Source: Bacteroidota bacterium (lineage in GTDB: Bacteria; Bacteroidota; Bacteroidia; B-17B0; Aurantibacillaceae). Taken from it: a stretch of DNA of 64,000 bases. The translations under genes and the position numbers were made by a program. Shown here in pieces: positions 25,348 to 33,683 of the stretch. The DNA is taken from positions 57,921 through 121,920 of the forward strand of contig CANFTW010000011.1 in the NCBI GenBank assembly GCA_947450025.1, in the 5' to 3' direction. How positions within the stretch are numbered: the stretch's first letter is position 1; the number at the start of each line of letters is the position of its first letter. A model generated the notes under the pieces. The model worked only from the letters and a program-made list of their open reading frames with translations, ran no database searches and had not been told where the DNA came from.

Positions 25348-26334
25348 TTAATTTAAAATAAGAATAGTTAATTCACCTGGATTTATATCAGTTGTAGCGT
25401 TACCACCAATGTCAACTGAAGATGTTCCTGATAATCTTAAAGTTCTAAGATCAATTGTATGTGTACCAGCCGGTAATGAAATCATTGTATTAATGGCTCC
25501 TGCATTAAAAGCATTTGATGCTGACGGGTTAACAACTGAAAATCGATTCCATCCACCTGCAGGTAAAAACGTTCCATTTAAGTAAATTATCATATCAACA
25601 TTTGCGTAATTAGCATTACCTGTAGCTGTTGTTCGTCCACCAATAGTAGCCCAAACAATAACATTAGCTGGTGCAGCAAGAGTAAATGTTTGTGTTAAAC
25701 CAGGCTGAACTGTTGCTGCATTAGATGTAACGGCTAGTCTACCTGATGTGCCATATACATGATATTTTTGAATTACTCCAGAAGGACCTGTAGCACCCGT
25801 TGCACCTGTAGCACCCGTTGCACCTGTAGCACCTGCTTGACCAGCAGGACCTGTTAAACCTATTGGTCCGGTTGCACCTGTTGGGCCTGCGGGTCCTACA
25901 GGTCCGGTTAAACCTATTGATCCTGCAGCTCCAACAGGACCTTGACAATCCAATGTGTTGAAGGAACCGTCTAAGTTCGTATCTTCTGAAGGGTCATTAA
26001 CTCCATTTCCATTAAGATCCCAACAATTAATTCCATTATTTCCTGCAGGTCCCGCAGAACATAAATTTTTCCAAACAGCTAAAGTTGTTTCATAAAAGAA
26101 AAAACAATCAACATCTATATCATAAACCATTAATCCCTCTGAAGGCGCCGCAATAGCCAAACGCTGAATAGTTGTCATCCTAGGTACTAAAACACCTTGC
26201 GAGGTAGATTGTAATTCTAAAATAGAATTTGAATTTGGAGCAGTAGTACCAATACCTACATTGTTTTGTGCGTTAAAAGAATTACAAATTAAAATAACAC
26301 TTAATGTAAGAAGCAGATAGACTTTATTTTTCAT
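25348..26334 (-). CDS. Secreted collagen-repeat protein
   Basis: The 328-residue product has a signal peptide (ending FNAQ), an N-terminal block common in Bacteroidota surface proteins ([18 protein letters not shown]...GVLVPRMT, about 26-90), an Asp/Asn-rich calcium-type loop ([18 protein letters not shown], about 106-123), then 18 uninterrupted Gly-X-Y triplets (about 132-185), rich in GAT and GPx. A beta-rich C-terminal head (about 190-328) is likely the trimerisation or binding domain. Collagen repeats form triple helices, so a trimeric stalk with head is expected. No T9SS sorting domain is visible, unlike its operon partner upstream; how it leaves the cell is unclear. Confidence 0.82.
   Translation of the reverse strand: MKNKVYLLLTLSVILICNSFNAQNNVGIGTTAPNSNSILELQSTSQGVLVPRMTTIQRLAIAAPSEGLMVYDIDVDCFFFYETTLAVWKNLCSAGPAGNNGINCWDLNGNGVNDPSEDTNLDGSFNTLDCQGPVGAAGSIGLTGPVGPAGPTGATGPIGLTGPAGQAGATGATGATGATGATGPSGVIQKYHVYGTSGRLAVTSNAATVQPGLTQTFTLAAPANVIVWATIGGRTTATGNANYANVDMIIYLNGTFLPAGGWNRFSVVNPSASNAFNAGAINTMISLPAGTHTIDLRTLRLSGTSSVDIGGNATTDINPGELTILILN
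25786..25833. repeat. 18-base tandem repeat within the collagen gene
   Basis: About 2.7 nearly exact copies of an 18-base unit (TAGCACCCGTTGCACCTG in one phase) encode Gly-Ala-Thr triplets. Such exact repeats can slip during replication and change stalk length. Confidence 0.75.
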
Positions 26335-26357
26335 GATATTATATTTAAAAAATTATA

Positions 26358-28133
26358 TTAATTGAATACAGTAACGTTTCCATGGAACTCTAGTTGTTTA
26401 TTTGATGTGTGAGCATTTAAAATATAAAAATATACTCCATCAGGAGCAGGATTACCATTTACTTTTCCATCCCAATGAATAGTTGCGCTTGATGATGAAA
26501 ATACTTTAGACCCCCATCGATTCCATATAGTAAGCTCATACTCTTTCAATCCAAATGTTTTTATAGTAAAAAAATCATTTACACCATCGCCATTTGGAGT
26601 AATAACATTTGGGATAATAATATCATTCAAAATTTCAATTACCTGAAATATTGAATTGGTGCATCCAGCAGAATTTGTAACGCTTAATAATACAGTATAT
26701 GTTCCGCTAGTTGTATAAGTATGAGTTGGATTTTGAGAATTAGAATTAGTGCCATCTCCAAAGTCCCAATTCCATTGGGATGCATTACTAGTTTGGTCTA
26801 TAAATGAAATATCCGTAAAATCATCCATATGGGTAAATTGAACAGATGGTGGCGGAACAATTGTAGGAATACAAATTCCTGGTAAGGAGTTACATCCGTT
26901 AGTTCCAATAGCAATTGCTGATACAGAAGAACTTCCTGAACTCCAACTAGCACTAATAGTTGCTGTTCCCTGCCCATTAATAATTGAGCCATTACTAGGT
27001 AAAGTCCATTGATAAGAAGAACTATTTCCTGAAAGAGTAAACATGTTATTTGTTGAATTCTCACAAATTGAAGGGCAATTTAAAATAGGTGTTTGTGGCC
27101 TTTCGTTTGTCAGTATATATGGATCTCCATTATTTGTAAAATTCCAAGCGGCTCGTGTTCTTGTATTAAATATTCCTGAAACTCCAACTCCAGCAGCATT
27201 AATATCATTCCATTGAGCATTTCCCGTTTGCCATTGGCCTATTCCTGTCCAATTACTATCAGATGCTATAATAAAAAATAGCCTAATATCTGCGGCTGCT
27301 GTTCCTGATGAACGATTAATAGAGTGAAAATAACGTGAATTTAAATCACACTCTTTTCCATCAGTAGTTAATCTATTAAAACCTTGGGTACTAGCATCCA
27401 CATTATTCATCCTTACTGTAAAAGCATTAGAATTCGTATTAGCTGGAGTTAATTCAACTGGACGATAGCGCAACACCCCTGCACTCGACCCTGTAGGAAA
27501 TAAATAAACTGAATTAGAGTTAGTCTCACGTGAAAATACTCCAGGTGTTATGCTACTTACAAACCCTTCGTTACCTGGCACAGCATTGTTAGTTACGACA
27601 TTAAATGAAGGATTTAGAACAAAAAACGAATGGGTTTGAGTTTCTAATTCCCTATCATTTATACTTAAACTTCCATTTGTACCAATTTTAGCATCTACAC
27701 CTTGTAAAGTTTTTTTTCTATTTACGCCTATACCAGTTCCTAATAATTGTAGATTATTAAAAGTAGTAATAGTTCCATTATTACTAGTAATAAATTGCTG
27801 AGAATTTCCATTCAATTTAACAGTTGAATTACCTGCGCTAAAAATTGAACTGTTTATCCAATCTTGTTCTACATTATACGAACCATTTCCTGAAAGACTG
27901 CTGTTGTTTTCAATATTAACAGAACCAGCAAGAGGAAGTGTAGAATTTTTAGTGATTGTAATATCTCCATCATTTGAAAATATGCTAGAATTTGAAATAT
28001 TAATCCCACCATTTAACCATACTGTAGCTCCGGAACTAATATGCATTGTAGCACCATTTGTATAAACTATTTGAGATAGCATAAACATAGGTGCAAATAA
28101 TGTACTAACTAAAATGAAATAACTGTTTTTCAT
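26358..28133 (-). CDS. PKD-domain surface protein with T9SS type B sorting domain
   Basis: The 591-residue protein has a signal peptide (ending MLSQ), an N-terminal region with repeated short beta motifs (SSGATVWLNGGINISNSS..., about 30-150) typical of parallel beta-helix-like Bacteroidota surface proteins, a middle domain (about 170-350), an Ig-like segment (about 350-425), a PKD domain at about 430-500 (WNWDFGDGTNSNSQNPTHTY), and a C-terminal gliding-motility-type (CHU_C, T9SS type B) domain from about 508 (NVITPNGDGVNDFF ... WDGKVNGNPAPDGVYFY). It is predicted to be exported by T9SS to the surface. It heads a three-gene operon with the collagen-repeat protein (23-base gap) and a small secreted protein. 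Confidence 0.87.
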   Translation of the reverse strand: MKNSYFILVSTLFAPMFMLSQIVYTNGATMHISSGATVWLNGGINISNSSIFSNDGDITITKNSTLPLAGSVNIENNSSLSGNGSYNVEQDWINSSIFSAGNSTVKLNGNSQQFITSNNGTITTFNNLQLLGTGIGVNRKKTLQGVDAKIGTNGSLSINDRELETQTHSFFVLNPSFNVVTNNAVPGNEGFVSSITPGVFSRETNSNSVYLFPTGSSAGVLRYRPVELTPANTNSNAFTVRMNNVDASTQGFNRLTTDGKECDLNSRYFHSINRSSGTAAADIRLFFIIASDSNWTGIGQWQTGNAQWNDINAAGVGVSGIFNTRTRAAWNFTNNGDPYILTNERPQTPILNCPSICENSTNNMFTLSGNSSSYQWTLPSNGSIINGQGTATISASWSSGSSSVSAIAIGTNGCNSLPGICIPTIVPPPSVQFTHMDDFTDISFIDQTSNASQWNWDFGDGTNSNSQNPTHTYTTSGTYTVLLSVTNSAGCTNSIFQVIEILNDIIIPNVITPNGDGVNDFFTIKTFGLKEYELTIWNRWGSKVFSSSSATIHWDGKVNGNPAPDGVYFYILNAHTSNKQLEFHGNVTVFN

Positions 28134-28335
28134 ATTAAAAAATGAAATATTAATCTAACTTAGTAAAATAAAATTAAAAAACAAAAAAAATCACTTGTAT
28201 TAAAACTAATATTTATAAAATATAAACCAAAAATGATAATTAACAATTATGACAAATTACTTGTTAGTTAAATATATCAAATCACCTTTCATCTTCCATA
28301 GATAGGTTATACATTAGAGAATTAAATTATAAAAC

Positions 28336-29655
28336 ATGAAAAAATTCTTATCCTCTAAATTGTTCCGTGCCTTCTGGTCACTAGGCTTAGCCGCTTTTTT
28401 CTTTTACATCACCCCTGCCTGCTTTAGCAAAACGACAATTGGCATCGTCTTAAGCATTTTAGTGTTATTAGTGAATGGCTCCTCAATCCTAAACAAATTC
28501 CCCATTATCACACATGTATCTCGCTTTTTAGTGGGAGGTTTATTTATTTTTTCTGGATTTATTAAAGCTAATGATCCGCTAGGTTTTAGTTATAAATTAC
28601 AAGAATATTTCGAGGTTTTTAAAGCTGATTCAGGTTTAAACATTTTTGAGAGTTTTGCTCATATTGCTTTACCTCTAGCTATTTTATTATGTGTAAGCGA
28701 AATGGCATTAGGCTTTATGCTGTTAGTGGGATATCGTAGAAACTTAACCTTAGGTTTATTATTTGCTCAAATTGCATTCTTTACATTTTTAACATTCTAT
28801 TCGGCATGCTACAACAAAGTAACGACCTGTGGCTGTTTTGGAGACTTTTTAGTACTAAAACCTTGGACAAGTTTTTGGAAAGATGTGGTGTTATTAGTTT
28901 TAATCACACTTTTAATTTCTGGAAAAGAACATGTTAATGAACTGTTTTCTAGTTTAATTACTCTTTCTTTAACTGTCTTTGCTATTATTTTATCTTTTGC
29001 ATTTCCTATATATGCCTACCGAAATTTACCTCCATTAGACTTTAGGCCATATGCCATTGGAATGAATATAAAAGAAAACATGAAGGCTGGCACAGATTAT
29101 AAACCTGCTGAATATGAATCTGGATTTATATATGAAAATTTAAAAACAGGAAAGCAAGAACACTTTAATATGAAAAACTATCCTTGGCAAGATACTCTGA
29201 ATTGGAAATGGATAGCTACCGATAATGTCTTAATTCATGATGCTGTAAATCCCCCTAAAATTGTTGATTTCTCTATCACCTCTTTAGATGGTAATGATTT
29301 AAAAGATAGCATCTTAAATAATAAGGAATATATGTTTTTATTAATTTGTTTCGACCTCACAAAAACAGAAGACAATGAAACCTTGCATGCAAAAATAAAT
29401 GACTTGTATAAATTAGCTACAGCCGACCACAAACAAGTACTAGCCTTAACGGCAGCAGACGCCAAACAAATCGATGATTACAAACACAAACATCAAGCGA
29501 TGTATGATTTTGCGCAAGCTGATGGAATTGTATTAAAAACGATGGTGAGAGCCAATCCAGGTTTAATTTTAATAAAAGATGGAACGATAATCATGAACTG
29601 GCATCATAATAATTTCCCTACCTATAGTGATGTAAAACAAAAGTTTATGAAGTAA
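28336..29655 (+). CDS. BT_3928-type membrane protein with DoxX/MauE-like domain
   Basis: The 439-residue protein has an N-terminal membrane part with about eight to nine helices (about 10-240) resembling DoxX/MauE quinone- or redox-linked membrane proteins. It carries RFLVGGLFIFSGFIKANDPLGFSYKLQEYFE and a cysteine cluster in YSACYNKVTTCGCFGDF. The C-terminal soluble part (about 245-439) is thioredoxin-like in pattern (ITSLDGNDLKDSILNNKEYMFLLICFDL ... PGLILIKDGTIIMNWH) but has no CxxC. This architecture is conserved in Bacteroidota as the BT_3928 family; its function is not established, and a role in disulphide or methylamine-dehydrogenase-type redox chemistry is only suggested. A terminator follows. 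Confidence 0.82.
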   Translation: MKKFLSSKLFRAFWSLGLAAFFFYITPACFSKTTIGIVLSILVLLVNGSSILNKFPIITHVSRFLVGGLFIFSGFIKANDPLGFSYKLQEYFEVFKADSGLNIFESFAHIALPLAILLCVSEMALGFMLLVGYRRNLTLGLLFAQIAFFTFLTFYSACYNKVTTCGCFGDFLVLKPWTSFWKDVVLLVLITLLISGKEHVNELFSSLITLSLTVFAIILSFAFPIYAYRNLPPLDFRPYAIGMNIKENMKAGTDYKPAEYESGFIYENLKTGKQEHFNMKNYPWQDTLNWKWIATDNVLIHDAVNPPKIVDFSITSLDGNDLKDSILNNKEYMFLLICFDLTKTEDNETLHAKINDLYKLATADHKQVLALTAADAKQIDDYKHKHQAMYDFAQADGIVLKTMVRANPGLILIKDGTIIMNWHHNNFPTYSDVKQKFMK

Positions 29656-29666
29656 ACATTATCAAA

Positions 29667-29693
29667 AAAAAGGGAAGTTAAACTTCCCTTTTT
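29667..29693. terminator. Bidirectional terminator between convergent genes
   Basis: AAGGGAAG (29670-29677) pairs with CTTCCCTT (29683-29690), flanked by an A-run and a T-run. It ends the BT_3928-type gene and, from the other side, the 2TM gene. Confidence 0.85.
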
Positions 29694-29695
29694 CA

Positions 29696-29974
29696 TTAAT
29701 CATTCTTTTTAGTTAATCGCTCGTACTCTCTTTCAATTGCATTATGATTTGAGAATACATAAACATTTAAAAAGATATAAGCTAATACCACCGCTAAGGT
29801 TAAGGTTGGGAACATTGGCCAAGGCAAGCCAGAATCTGGATTTTGATGATCGGTAAAAAACCAAATCACCCAAAACAAAGTGGTTAAAATAAGATAGGCA
29901 TAAAAATAACGTTTAAACTTAGCGCGTTTTTTAGCTAGTTCCCATAACTGTTTTTCTCTTTCGGTTTCCATCAT
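29696..29974 (-). CDS. 2TM-domain membrane protein
   Basis: The 92-residue protein matches the small 2TM domain family: a charged N-terminal helix (REKQLWELAKKRAKFKRYFYAYLIL), membrane helix one (about 23-41), a short loop containing DSGLPWPMFPTL, membrane helix two (about 54-74), and a closing charged helix (HNAIEREYERLTK). Two adjacent Met codons (29974 and 29971) could start it. The family occurs alone or fused to LytTR and kinase domains in Bacteroidota, and its function is unknown. It lies 11 bases downstream of the secreted helical protein gene on the same strand. Confidence 0.85.
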   Translation of the reverse strand: MMETEREKQLWELAKKRAKFKRYFYAYLILTTLFWVIWFFTDHQNPDSGLPWPMFPTLTLAVVLAYIFLNVYVFSNHNAIEREYERLTKKND

Positions 29975-29985
29975 ATTGATTGATT

Positions 29986-30639
29986 TTATTTTTTAGAAGA
30001 CAATGCTTTTAATTCACTTTCTGCCTCTACTTTTCCCCAATTTGGATGGATATTAGATTCAGGTTTAAATGTTTTCACTTTCTCAATCACTAATTCAAAA
30101 ACAGGTTTTGCCTTTTTTTCTCCTCCTCCAAATACGGGAGGGGTATATAACAGAGCTTGTGCTTTTACGTAATAGGCTCTTGGATTAGCGTCGTTTAATT
30201 TGATGGCTTCCATGGCATACTTAGAGGCTAGTGTTCCATATTTTTGTCCGCGTTGAGCTTTATTAACCTGAATGCGTGCAGCTGAAATCATGGATTTTAA
30301 AACCATAATTTCTGAATTATGTTTACTTAATGAATCCGCTTGACGAGCAAATGTTTCAGCTTTATCACACCACAAGTCTATTTCTGAATTTGTTTTTTTA
30401 AATGCCACCAAGACATTACATAAGCCTGCATAATAAAAAGCTAACCAATCTTTTTTTTCTGAATTGGCTATTTTCTCAAAACCGTTGGCGCATTTTACAA
30501 AATCATCAAGCTTATTAATTGATTGAAAACGAATAATTTGTTGTTGAAGTTTATCTTTATAATTCACATTTTGAGAAAAACTCATCCACGAACAAAAAAA
30601 GAATAAAACTAAAAGACGACTATGTTTATTTATTTTCAC
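29986..30639 (-). CDS. Secreted TPR-like helical protein, GTG start
   Basis: The 217-residue product has a signal peptide (MKINKHSRLLVLFFFCSWMSFSQ) and an all-helical mature part with tetratricopeptide-like spacing: WLAFYYAGLCNVLVAF, AETFARQADSLSKHNSEIMVLKSM, GTLASKYAMEAIKLNDANPRAYYVKAQALLY. TPR-like folds mediate protein contacts; no catalytic motif is seen. The start is GTG at 30639; the next Met (residue 19) would destroy the signal peptide. A -7 box lies only four bases upstream, so the mRNA may be leaderless. It precedes the 2TM gene in a two-gene unit. Confidence 0.75.
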   Translation of the reverse strand: MKINKHSRLLVLFFFCSWMSFSQNVNYKDKLQQQIIRFQSINKLDDFVKCANGFEKIANSEKKDWLAFYYAGLCNVLVAFKKTNSEIDLWCDKAETFARQADSLSKHNSEIMVLKSMISAARIQVNKAQRGQKYGTLASKYAMEAIKLNDANPRAYYVKAQALLYTPPVFGGGEKKAKPVFELVIEKVKTFKPESNIHPNWGKVEAESELKALSSKK

Positions 30640-30643
30640 ACCA

Positions 30644-30651
30644 CAAATATA
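30644..30651 (-). promoter_or_regulatory. -7 box almost touching a GTG start
   Basis: On the minus strand TATATTTG ends at 30644, four bases before the GTG start codon at 30639. Transcription would begin at or just inside the start codon. Confidence 0.5.
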
Positions 30652-30731
30652 AGTTTGTTTAGGCTAATACGGGGTATTTTAGCTCATGTGTGATTAAAAT
30701 CAAGAGAAATTATCATTAAAAACTGTTAATA

Positions 30732-30763
30732 TTTTGTTATTAACTAAAATAGTATTACCTTTG
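30732..30763 (+). promoter_or_regulatory. Full Bacteroidota promoter of the DEAD-box helicase
   Basis: TTTTG (30732-30736) and TACCTTTG (30756-30763) are separated by 19 bases, an exact -33/-7 pair. The predicted start near 30768 gives a leader of about 125 bases. Confidence 0.75.
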
Positions 30764-30773
30764 TCGAGCAATT

Positions 30774-30857
30774 AGATTTAATATTTGCATCCAATACATT
30801 GTGATCGCGCCTACGTCGGGCTATAAATTGTTCACAGCTACTGCGGAAATTAAATCT
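30774..30857 (+). promoter_or_regulatory. Structured 5' leader of the DEAD-box helicase mRNA
   Basis: AGATTTAAT (30774-30782) is perfectly complementary to ATTAAATCT (30849-30857) and would close a 66-base domain. Inside, TGTGA and TCACA form a second nested stem. The inner part (about 30804-30846) is GC-richer than surrounding intergenic DNA. Cold-responsive helicases often have long regulatory leaders, but I cannot match this one to a known RNA family. Confidence 0.5.
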
Positions 30858-30895
30858 TAGTTAGCAGCTAGTAATAATAATTTAAACAAAAACAA

Positions 30896-32851
30896 ATGAC
30901 ATTTCAAGAATTAGGCTTGGAGCCAATGCTCCTAAAAGCCGTGACCGAGATGGGCTTCGAAAATCCTACGCCTATCCAAGAACAAACTATTCCTCAGTTG
31001 AAGGATAAATCTACCGATATGGTAGCCCTTGCACAAACAGGAACAGGAAAAACGGCAGCATTTGGCCTGCCTTTATTAATGAAGCTAGATTTAAATTCTC
31101 GCTTCACACAGTCTTTAATTTTAGCACCAACTCGTGAGTTATGTGTGCAAATCAGTAAAGATTTAATTAACTATTCAAAATTCCTTAACGGATTAAGAGT
31201 AACTGCTGTTTACGGTGGTGCCCCAATCATGGCACAAATCCGCGACATAAAAGCTGGTTCTCAAGTAATTGTTGCAACTCCGGGTCGTTTAATCGACTTA
31301 ATTGAGCGTAAAGCAATTGACTTATCGCATGTAGATGTAGTTGTATTGGATGAAGCTGATGAGATGTTAAATATGGGCTTTAAAGATGATTTAGATCAAA
31401 TTTTAAGTAACACACCTCCAACTAAAAACACCTGGTTGTTTTCTGCTACTATGCCTCGTGAAGTTGAGCGTATTGCAAGCAAATACATGGAATCTCCTTT
31501 AGAAATTTCTGTAGGTAAAAAGAATCAAGGTGCTGAAAACATCCAACATATTTACTACACTGTAAATCAACGCGATCGTTATGCTGCTTTAAAACGTATT
31601 GCTGATTTTTATCCAGATATATTTGGTATTGTTTTCTGTCGTACAAAAGCAGAAACTCAAGATGTAGCAGATCAATTAATTAAAGATGGTTACAATGCAG
31701 ATGCATTACATGGCGATTTATCTCAAGCGCAACGTGATTTAGTCATGAAACGTTTCCGTAGCCATACGCTACAAATGTTAGTTGCTACAGATGTTGCTGC
31801 TCGTGGTATTGACGTTAATAATGTAACTCACGTAATTAACTATAATTTACCTGAAGAAGCAGAAAACTATACTCACCGTTCAGGTCGTACTGGTAGAGCT
31901 GGTAAAACAGGTATTGCGATTGCGATTGTTACTCCTCGTGAAGTAAATAAAATTCGTGATATTGAACGTATTATTCAAAATACATTTACAAAAGCTGATG
32001 TGCCAGATGGCGTAGCAGTTTGTGAAAAACAATTATTTCACTTGGTAAATAAATTACATACCGTTGAAGTAAAAGATGAAGAAATTGAAAATTACCTTCC
32101 GAAAATTTACGAAGAATTAAAAGATTTATCTAAGGAAGAATTAATTAAACGTTTTATTTCTGAAGAGTTTAATCGTTTCTATGCTTACTACCAAAATTCT
32201 CAAGACTTAAACATTGGTAACGATGGTGGAAGTAATGGAAAAACAACTCGTTTCTTCATAAACATGGGTCAATTAGATGGATTTAACCGTAACTCAATTA
32301 AAGATTTCTTAGCGGAAGTATCTAGTTTAAACCCACGCTTCATTTTCAATGTTGATGTTAAAAACTCATTCTCTTTCTTTGAAACAGAAAATAAATGTGT
32401 GGATGAATTCTTAGCTTTAAACAAAAAAGGAATTGAGTTTAATGCTCGTGTGATTTCTTTTGAAGTGAGTAAAGCAAAACCTTCTGGTGGTTACGGTGAA
32501 AAACGTTCTTACGGAGGTGGTTCAAGAGAAGACGGTCGCCGTTCATACGGCGGTGGAGGTGGCGGAGAACGCCGTTCTTATGGTGGAGGTTCACGCGAAG
32601 GCGGAGAGCGTAAATCATACGGTGGTGGAGAACGCAAATCTTATGGTGGTGGAGAAAGTCGCTCTTATGCAGGTGGAGGAGAACGTCGCTCATCGTTTGG
32701 AGGAAATCGTGAAGGTGGAGAACGCAAACCATTTAACCGTGAAGGTGGAGCTGGTGCAGGAGAAAGACGTTCTTTTGATAAACCGAGAGAAGAGAAATCT
32801 TTTGGAGGTAATCGTGAAGGTGGAGAACGTAGAAGACGTTTTTCTAAATAA
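30896..32851 (+). CDS. DEAD-box RNA helicase, DeaD/CsdA-like, with Gly/Arg-rich tail
   Basis: The 651-residue protein has all helicase motifs: Q motif (FENPTPIQEQTIP), motif I AQTGTGKTAAFG, PTRELCVQ, DEAD at motif II, SATMP at motif III, and HRSGRTGRAGKTG at motif VI. A DbpA/CsdA-type RNA-binding domain follows at about 445-520 (RFFINMGQLDGFN ... FEVSKAK). The last 130 residues are low-complexity repeats of SYGGG and REGGERK, an RGG-like disordered tail of the kind that binds RNA and drives condensation. DeaD-type helicases unwind rRNA and mRNA structure in ribosome assembly and cold adaptation. The gene has its own strong promoter and a long leader, and it lies just upstream of ribosomal protein genes. 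Confidence 0.95.
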   Translation: MTFQELGLEPMLLKAVTEMGFENPTPIQEQTIPQLKDKSTDMVALAQTGTGKTAAFGLPLLMKLDLNSRFTQSLILAPTRELCVQISKDLINYSKFLNGLRVTAVYGGAPIMAQIRDIKAGSQVIVATPGRLIDLIERKAIDLSHVDVVVLDEADEMLNMGFKDDLDQILSNTPPTKNTWLFSATMPREVERIASKYMESPLEISVGKKNQGAENIQHIYYTVNQRDRYAALKRIADFYPDIFGIVFCRTKAETQDVADQLIKDGYNADALHGDLSQAQRDLVMKRFRSHTLQMLVATDVAARGIDVNNVTHVINYNLPEEAENYTHRSGRTGRAGKTGIAIAIVTPREVNKIRDIERIIQNTFTKADVPDGVAVCEKQLFHLVNKLHTVEVKDEEIENYLPKIYEELKDLSKEELIKRFISEEFNRFYAYYQNSQDLNIGNDGGSNGKTTRFFINMGQLDGFNRNSIKDFLAEVSSLNPRFIFNVDVKNSFSFFETENKCVDEFLALNKKGIEFNARVISFEVSKAKPSGGYGEKRSYGGGSREDGRRSYGGGGGGERRSYGGGSREGGERKSYGGGERKSYGGGESRSYAGGGERRSSFGGNREGGERKPFNREGGAGAGERRSFDKPREEKSFGGNREGGERRRRFSK

Positions 32852-32866
32852 AATTTAGCTAATTAA

Positions 32867-32942
32867 GGACGCAAGTATAAGATTTTTAGAAAAAAACATA
32901 CAATTTTTTGTAGGTTAAAAAAGAAATACTATATTTGCGTCC
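32867..32942. repeat. 13-base inverted repeat framing the rpmB promoter
   Basis: GGACGCAAGTATA (32867-32879) and TATATTTGCGTCC (32930-32942) are complementary at 12 of 13 positions. The right arm contains the -7 box and start region of the rpmB operon. In RNA read through from the helicase gene it would make a long-range stem with a loop of 50 bases. Confidence 0.6.
32906..32937 (+). promoter_or_regulatory. Full Bacteroidota promoter of the rpmB operon
   Basis: TTTTG (32906-32910) and TATATTTG (32930-32937) are 19 bases apart. Immediately downstream, TCCCT (32940-32944) and AGGGA (32951-32955) make a small hairpin at the extreme 5' end of the transcript. Confidence 0.75.
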
Positions 32943-32978
32943 CTATTTTAAGGGATAACATTTAAAGAATATTATAAC

Positions 32979-33215
32979 ATGTCACGTATTTGTCAATTAA
33001 CAGGTAAAAAAGCGATGAAAGGAAATAACGTTTCTTTCTCAAACGCTAAAAGCCGCCGTCAGTTTAAAGTAAATTTAAAAACAAAAAAGTTTTTTGTTCC
33101 AGAAACTGGTGAGTGGGTTACGCTTCGTGTATCTACATCAGCTATAAAAAATATTAATAAAAAAGGAATTTTTGCTTGTTTAAAAGAAGCTGTAGAAGGC
33201 GGAATTTTAGCTTAA
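32979..33215 (+). CDS. rpmB: 50S ribosomal protein L28
   Basis: The 78-residue protein is L28: it begins MSRICQLTGKKAMKGNNVSFS with the family's conserved Gly-Lys and Asn-x-Val-Ser block, continues RRQFKVNLKTKKFFVPETG, and ends with the LRVSTSAIKNINKKGI region. It lacks the full zinc-binding cysteine set. It is a component of the large ribosomal subunit. First gene of the operon rpmB-rpmG-DUF4295, from a strong promoter with a short hairpin leader. Confidence 0.97.
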   Translation: MSRICQLTGKKAMKGNNVSFSNAKSRRQFKVNLKTKKFFVPETGEWVTLRVSTSAIKNINKKGIFACLKEAVEGGILA

Positions 33216-33235
33216 TTCAATAAATAACAAAGAAA

Positions 33236-33418
33236 ATGGCAAAGAAAGGTAATAGAATTCAAGTAATTTTAGAGTGCACAGAGCACAAAGACAGTGGTAA
33301 ACACGGGACATCTCGTTACATTACGACTAAAAACAAAAAAAACACTCCTGATCGTATTGAGTTAAAAAAATACAACCCGATCTTGAAAAAAATGACAACT
33401 CATAAAGAGATTAAATAA
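33236..33418 (+). CDS. rpmG: 50S ribosomal protein L33
   Basis: The 60-residue protein matches L33: [21 protein letters not shown], then [25 protein letters not shown]. Only one Cys remains (ECTEH) so this is a zinc-free type. Large-subunit protein near the E site. It follows rpmB by 20 bases and precedes the DUF4295 gene by 20 bases. Confidence 0.97.
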   Translation: MAKKGNRIQVILECTEHKDSGKHGTSRYITTKNKKNTPDRIELKKYNPILKKMTTHKEIK

Positions 33419-33438
33419 TCCATTAAAACTAAGATACA

Positions 33439-33591
33439 ATGGCAAAGAAGGTAGTTGCAACACTAAAAACTGGTAAAGGAAATAGCTTTACAAAAGTGAT
33501 TAAAGTAATTAAGTCGCCAAAAACTGGTGCTTATGCTTTTAGAGAGGAAATTGTTCAAAATGAACTAGTAGCTGATTATTTGAAAAAATAA
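33439..33591 (+). CDS. DUF4295 small basic protein
   Basis: A 50-residue reading frame starts MAKKVVATLKTGKGNSFTKV and ends ELVADYLKK. It matches the DUF4295 family, found almost only in Bacteroidota and nearly always directly behind rpmG. Composition is lysine-rich, and its position and size suggest a lineage-specific ribosome-associated protein, which is inference. It is the third gene of the rpmB operon, with a strong terminator 20 bases after the stop. Confidence 0.9.
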   Translation: MAKKVVATLKTGKGNSFTKVIKVIKSPKTGAYAFREEIVQNELVADYLKK

Positions 33592-33610
33592 TTTTCTAAT
33601 AAATTAATTA

Positions 33611-33643
33611 AAAAAGCTTCTTCCTAAACGGAGAAGCTTTTTT
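33611..33643 (+). terminator. Rho-independent terminator of the rpmB operon
   Basis: AAAAAGCTTCT (33611-33621) pairs with AGAAGCTTTTT (33632-33642), extended by two weaker pairs, and continues into a T-rich stretch. Confidence 0.9.
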
Positions 33644-33651
33644 ATTTTTAA

Positions 33652-33659
33652 TACATTTG
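33652..33659 (+). promoter_or_regulatory. -7 box of ftsY
   Basis: TACATTTG fits TAnnTTTG and lies 24 bases before the ftsY ATG, just beyond the rpmB terminator. ftsY thus has its own promoter. Confidence 0.55.
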
Positions 33660-33683
33660 CACCACTGATTACAAAACACAACT

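Noticed and set aside
25786..25833. CRISPR-like short repeats
   Set aside because: The repeats have no spacers and encode in-frame Gly-X-Y triplets.
25739..25948. Arg/Cys-rich minus-strand reading frame
   Set aside because: It is an out-of-frame reading of the collagen triplets.
32487..32858. Overlapping 123-residue reading frame in the helicase tail
   Set aside because: It is a frame shadow of the Gly/Arg-rich repeats, with biased composition and no start signals.
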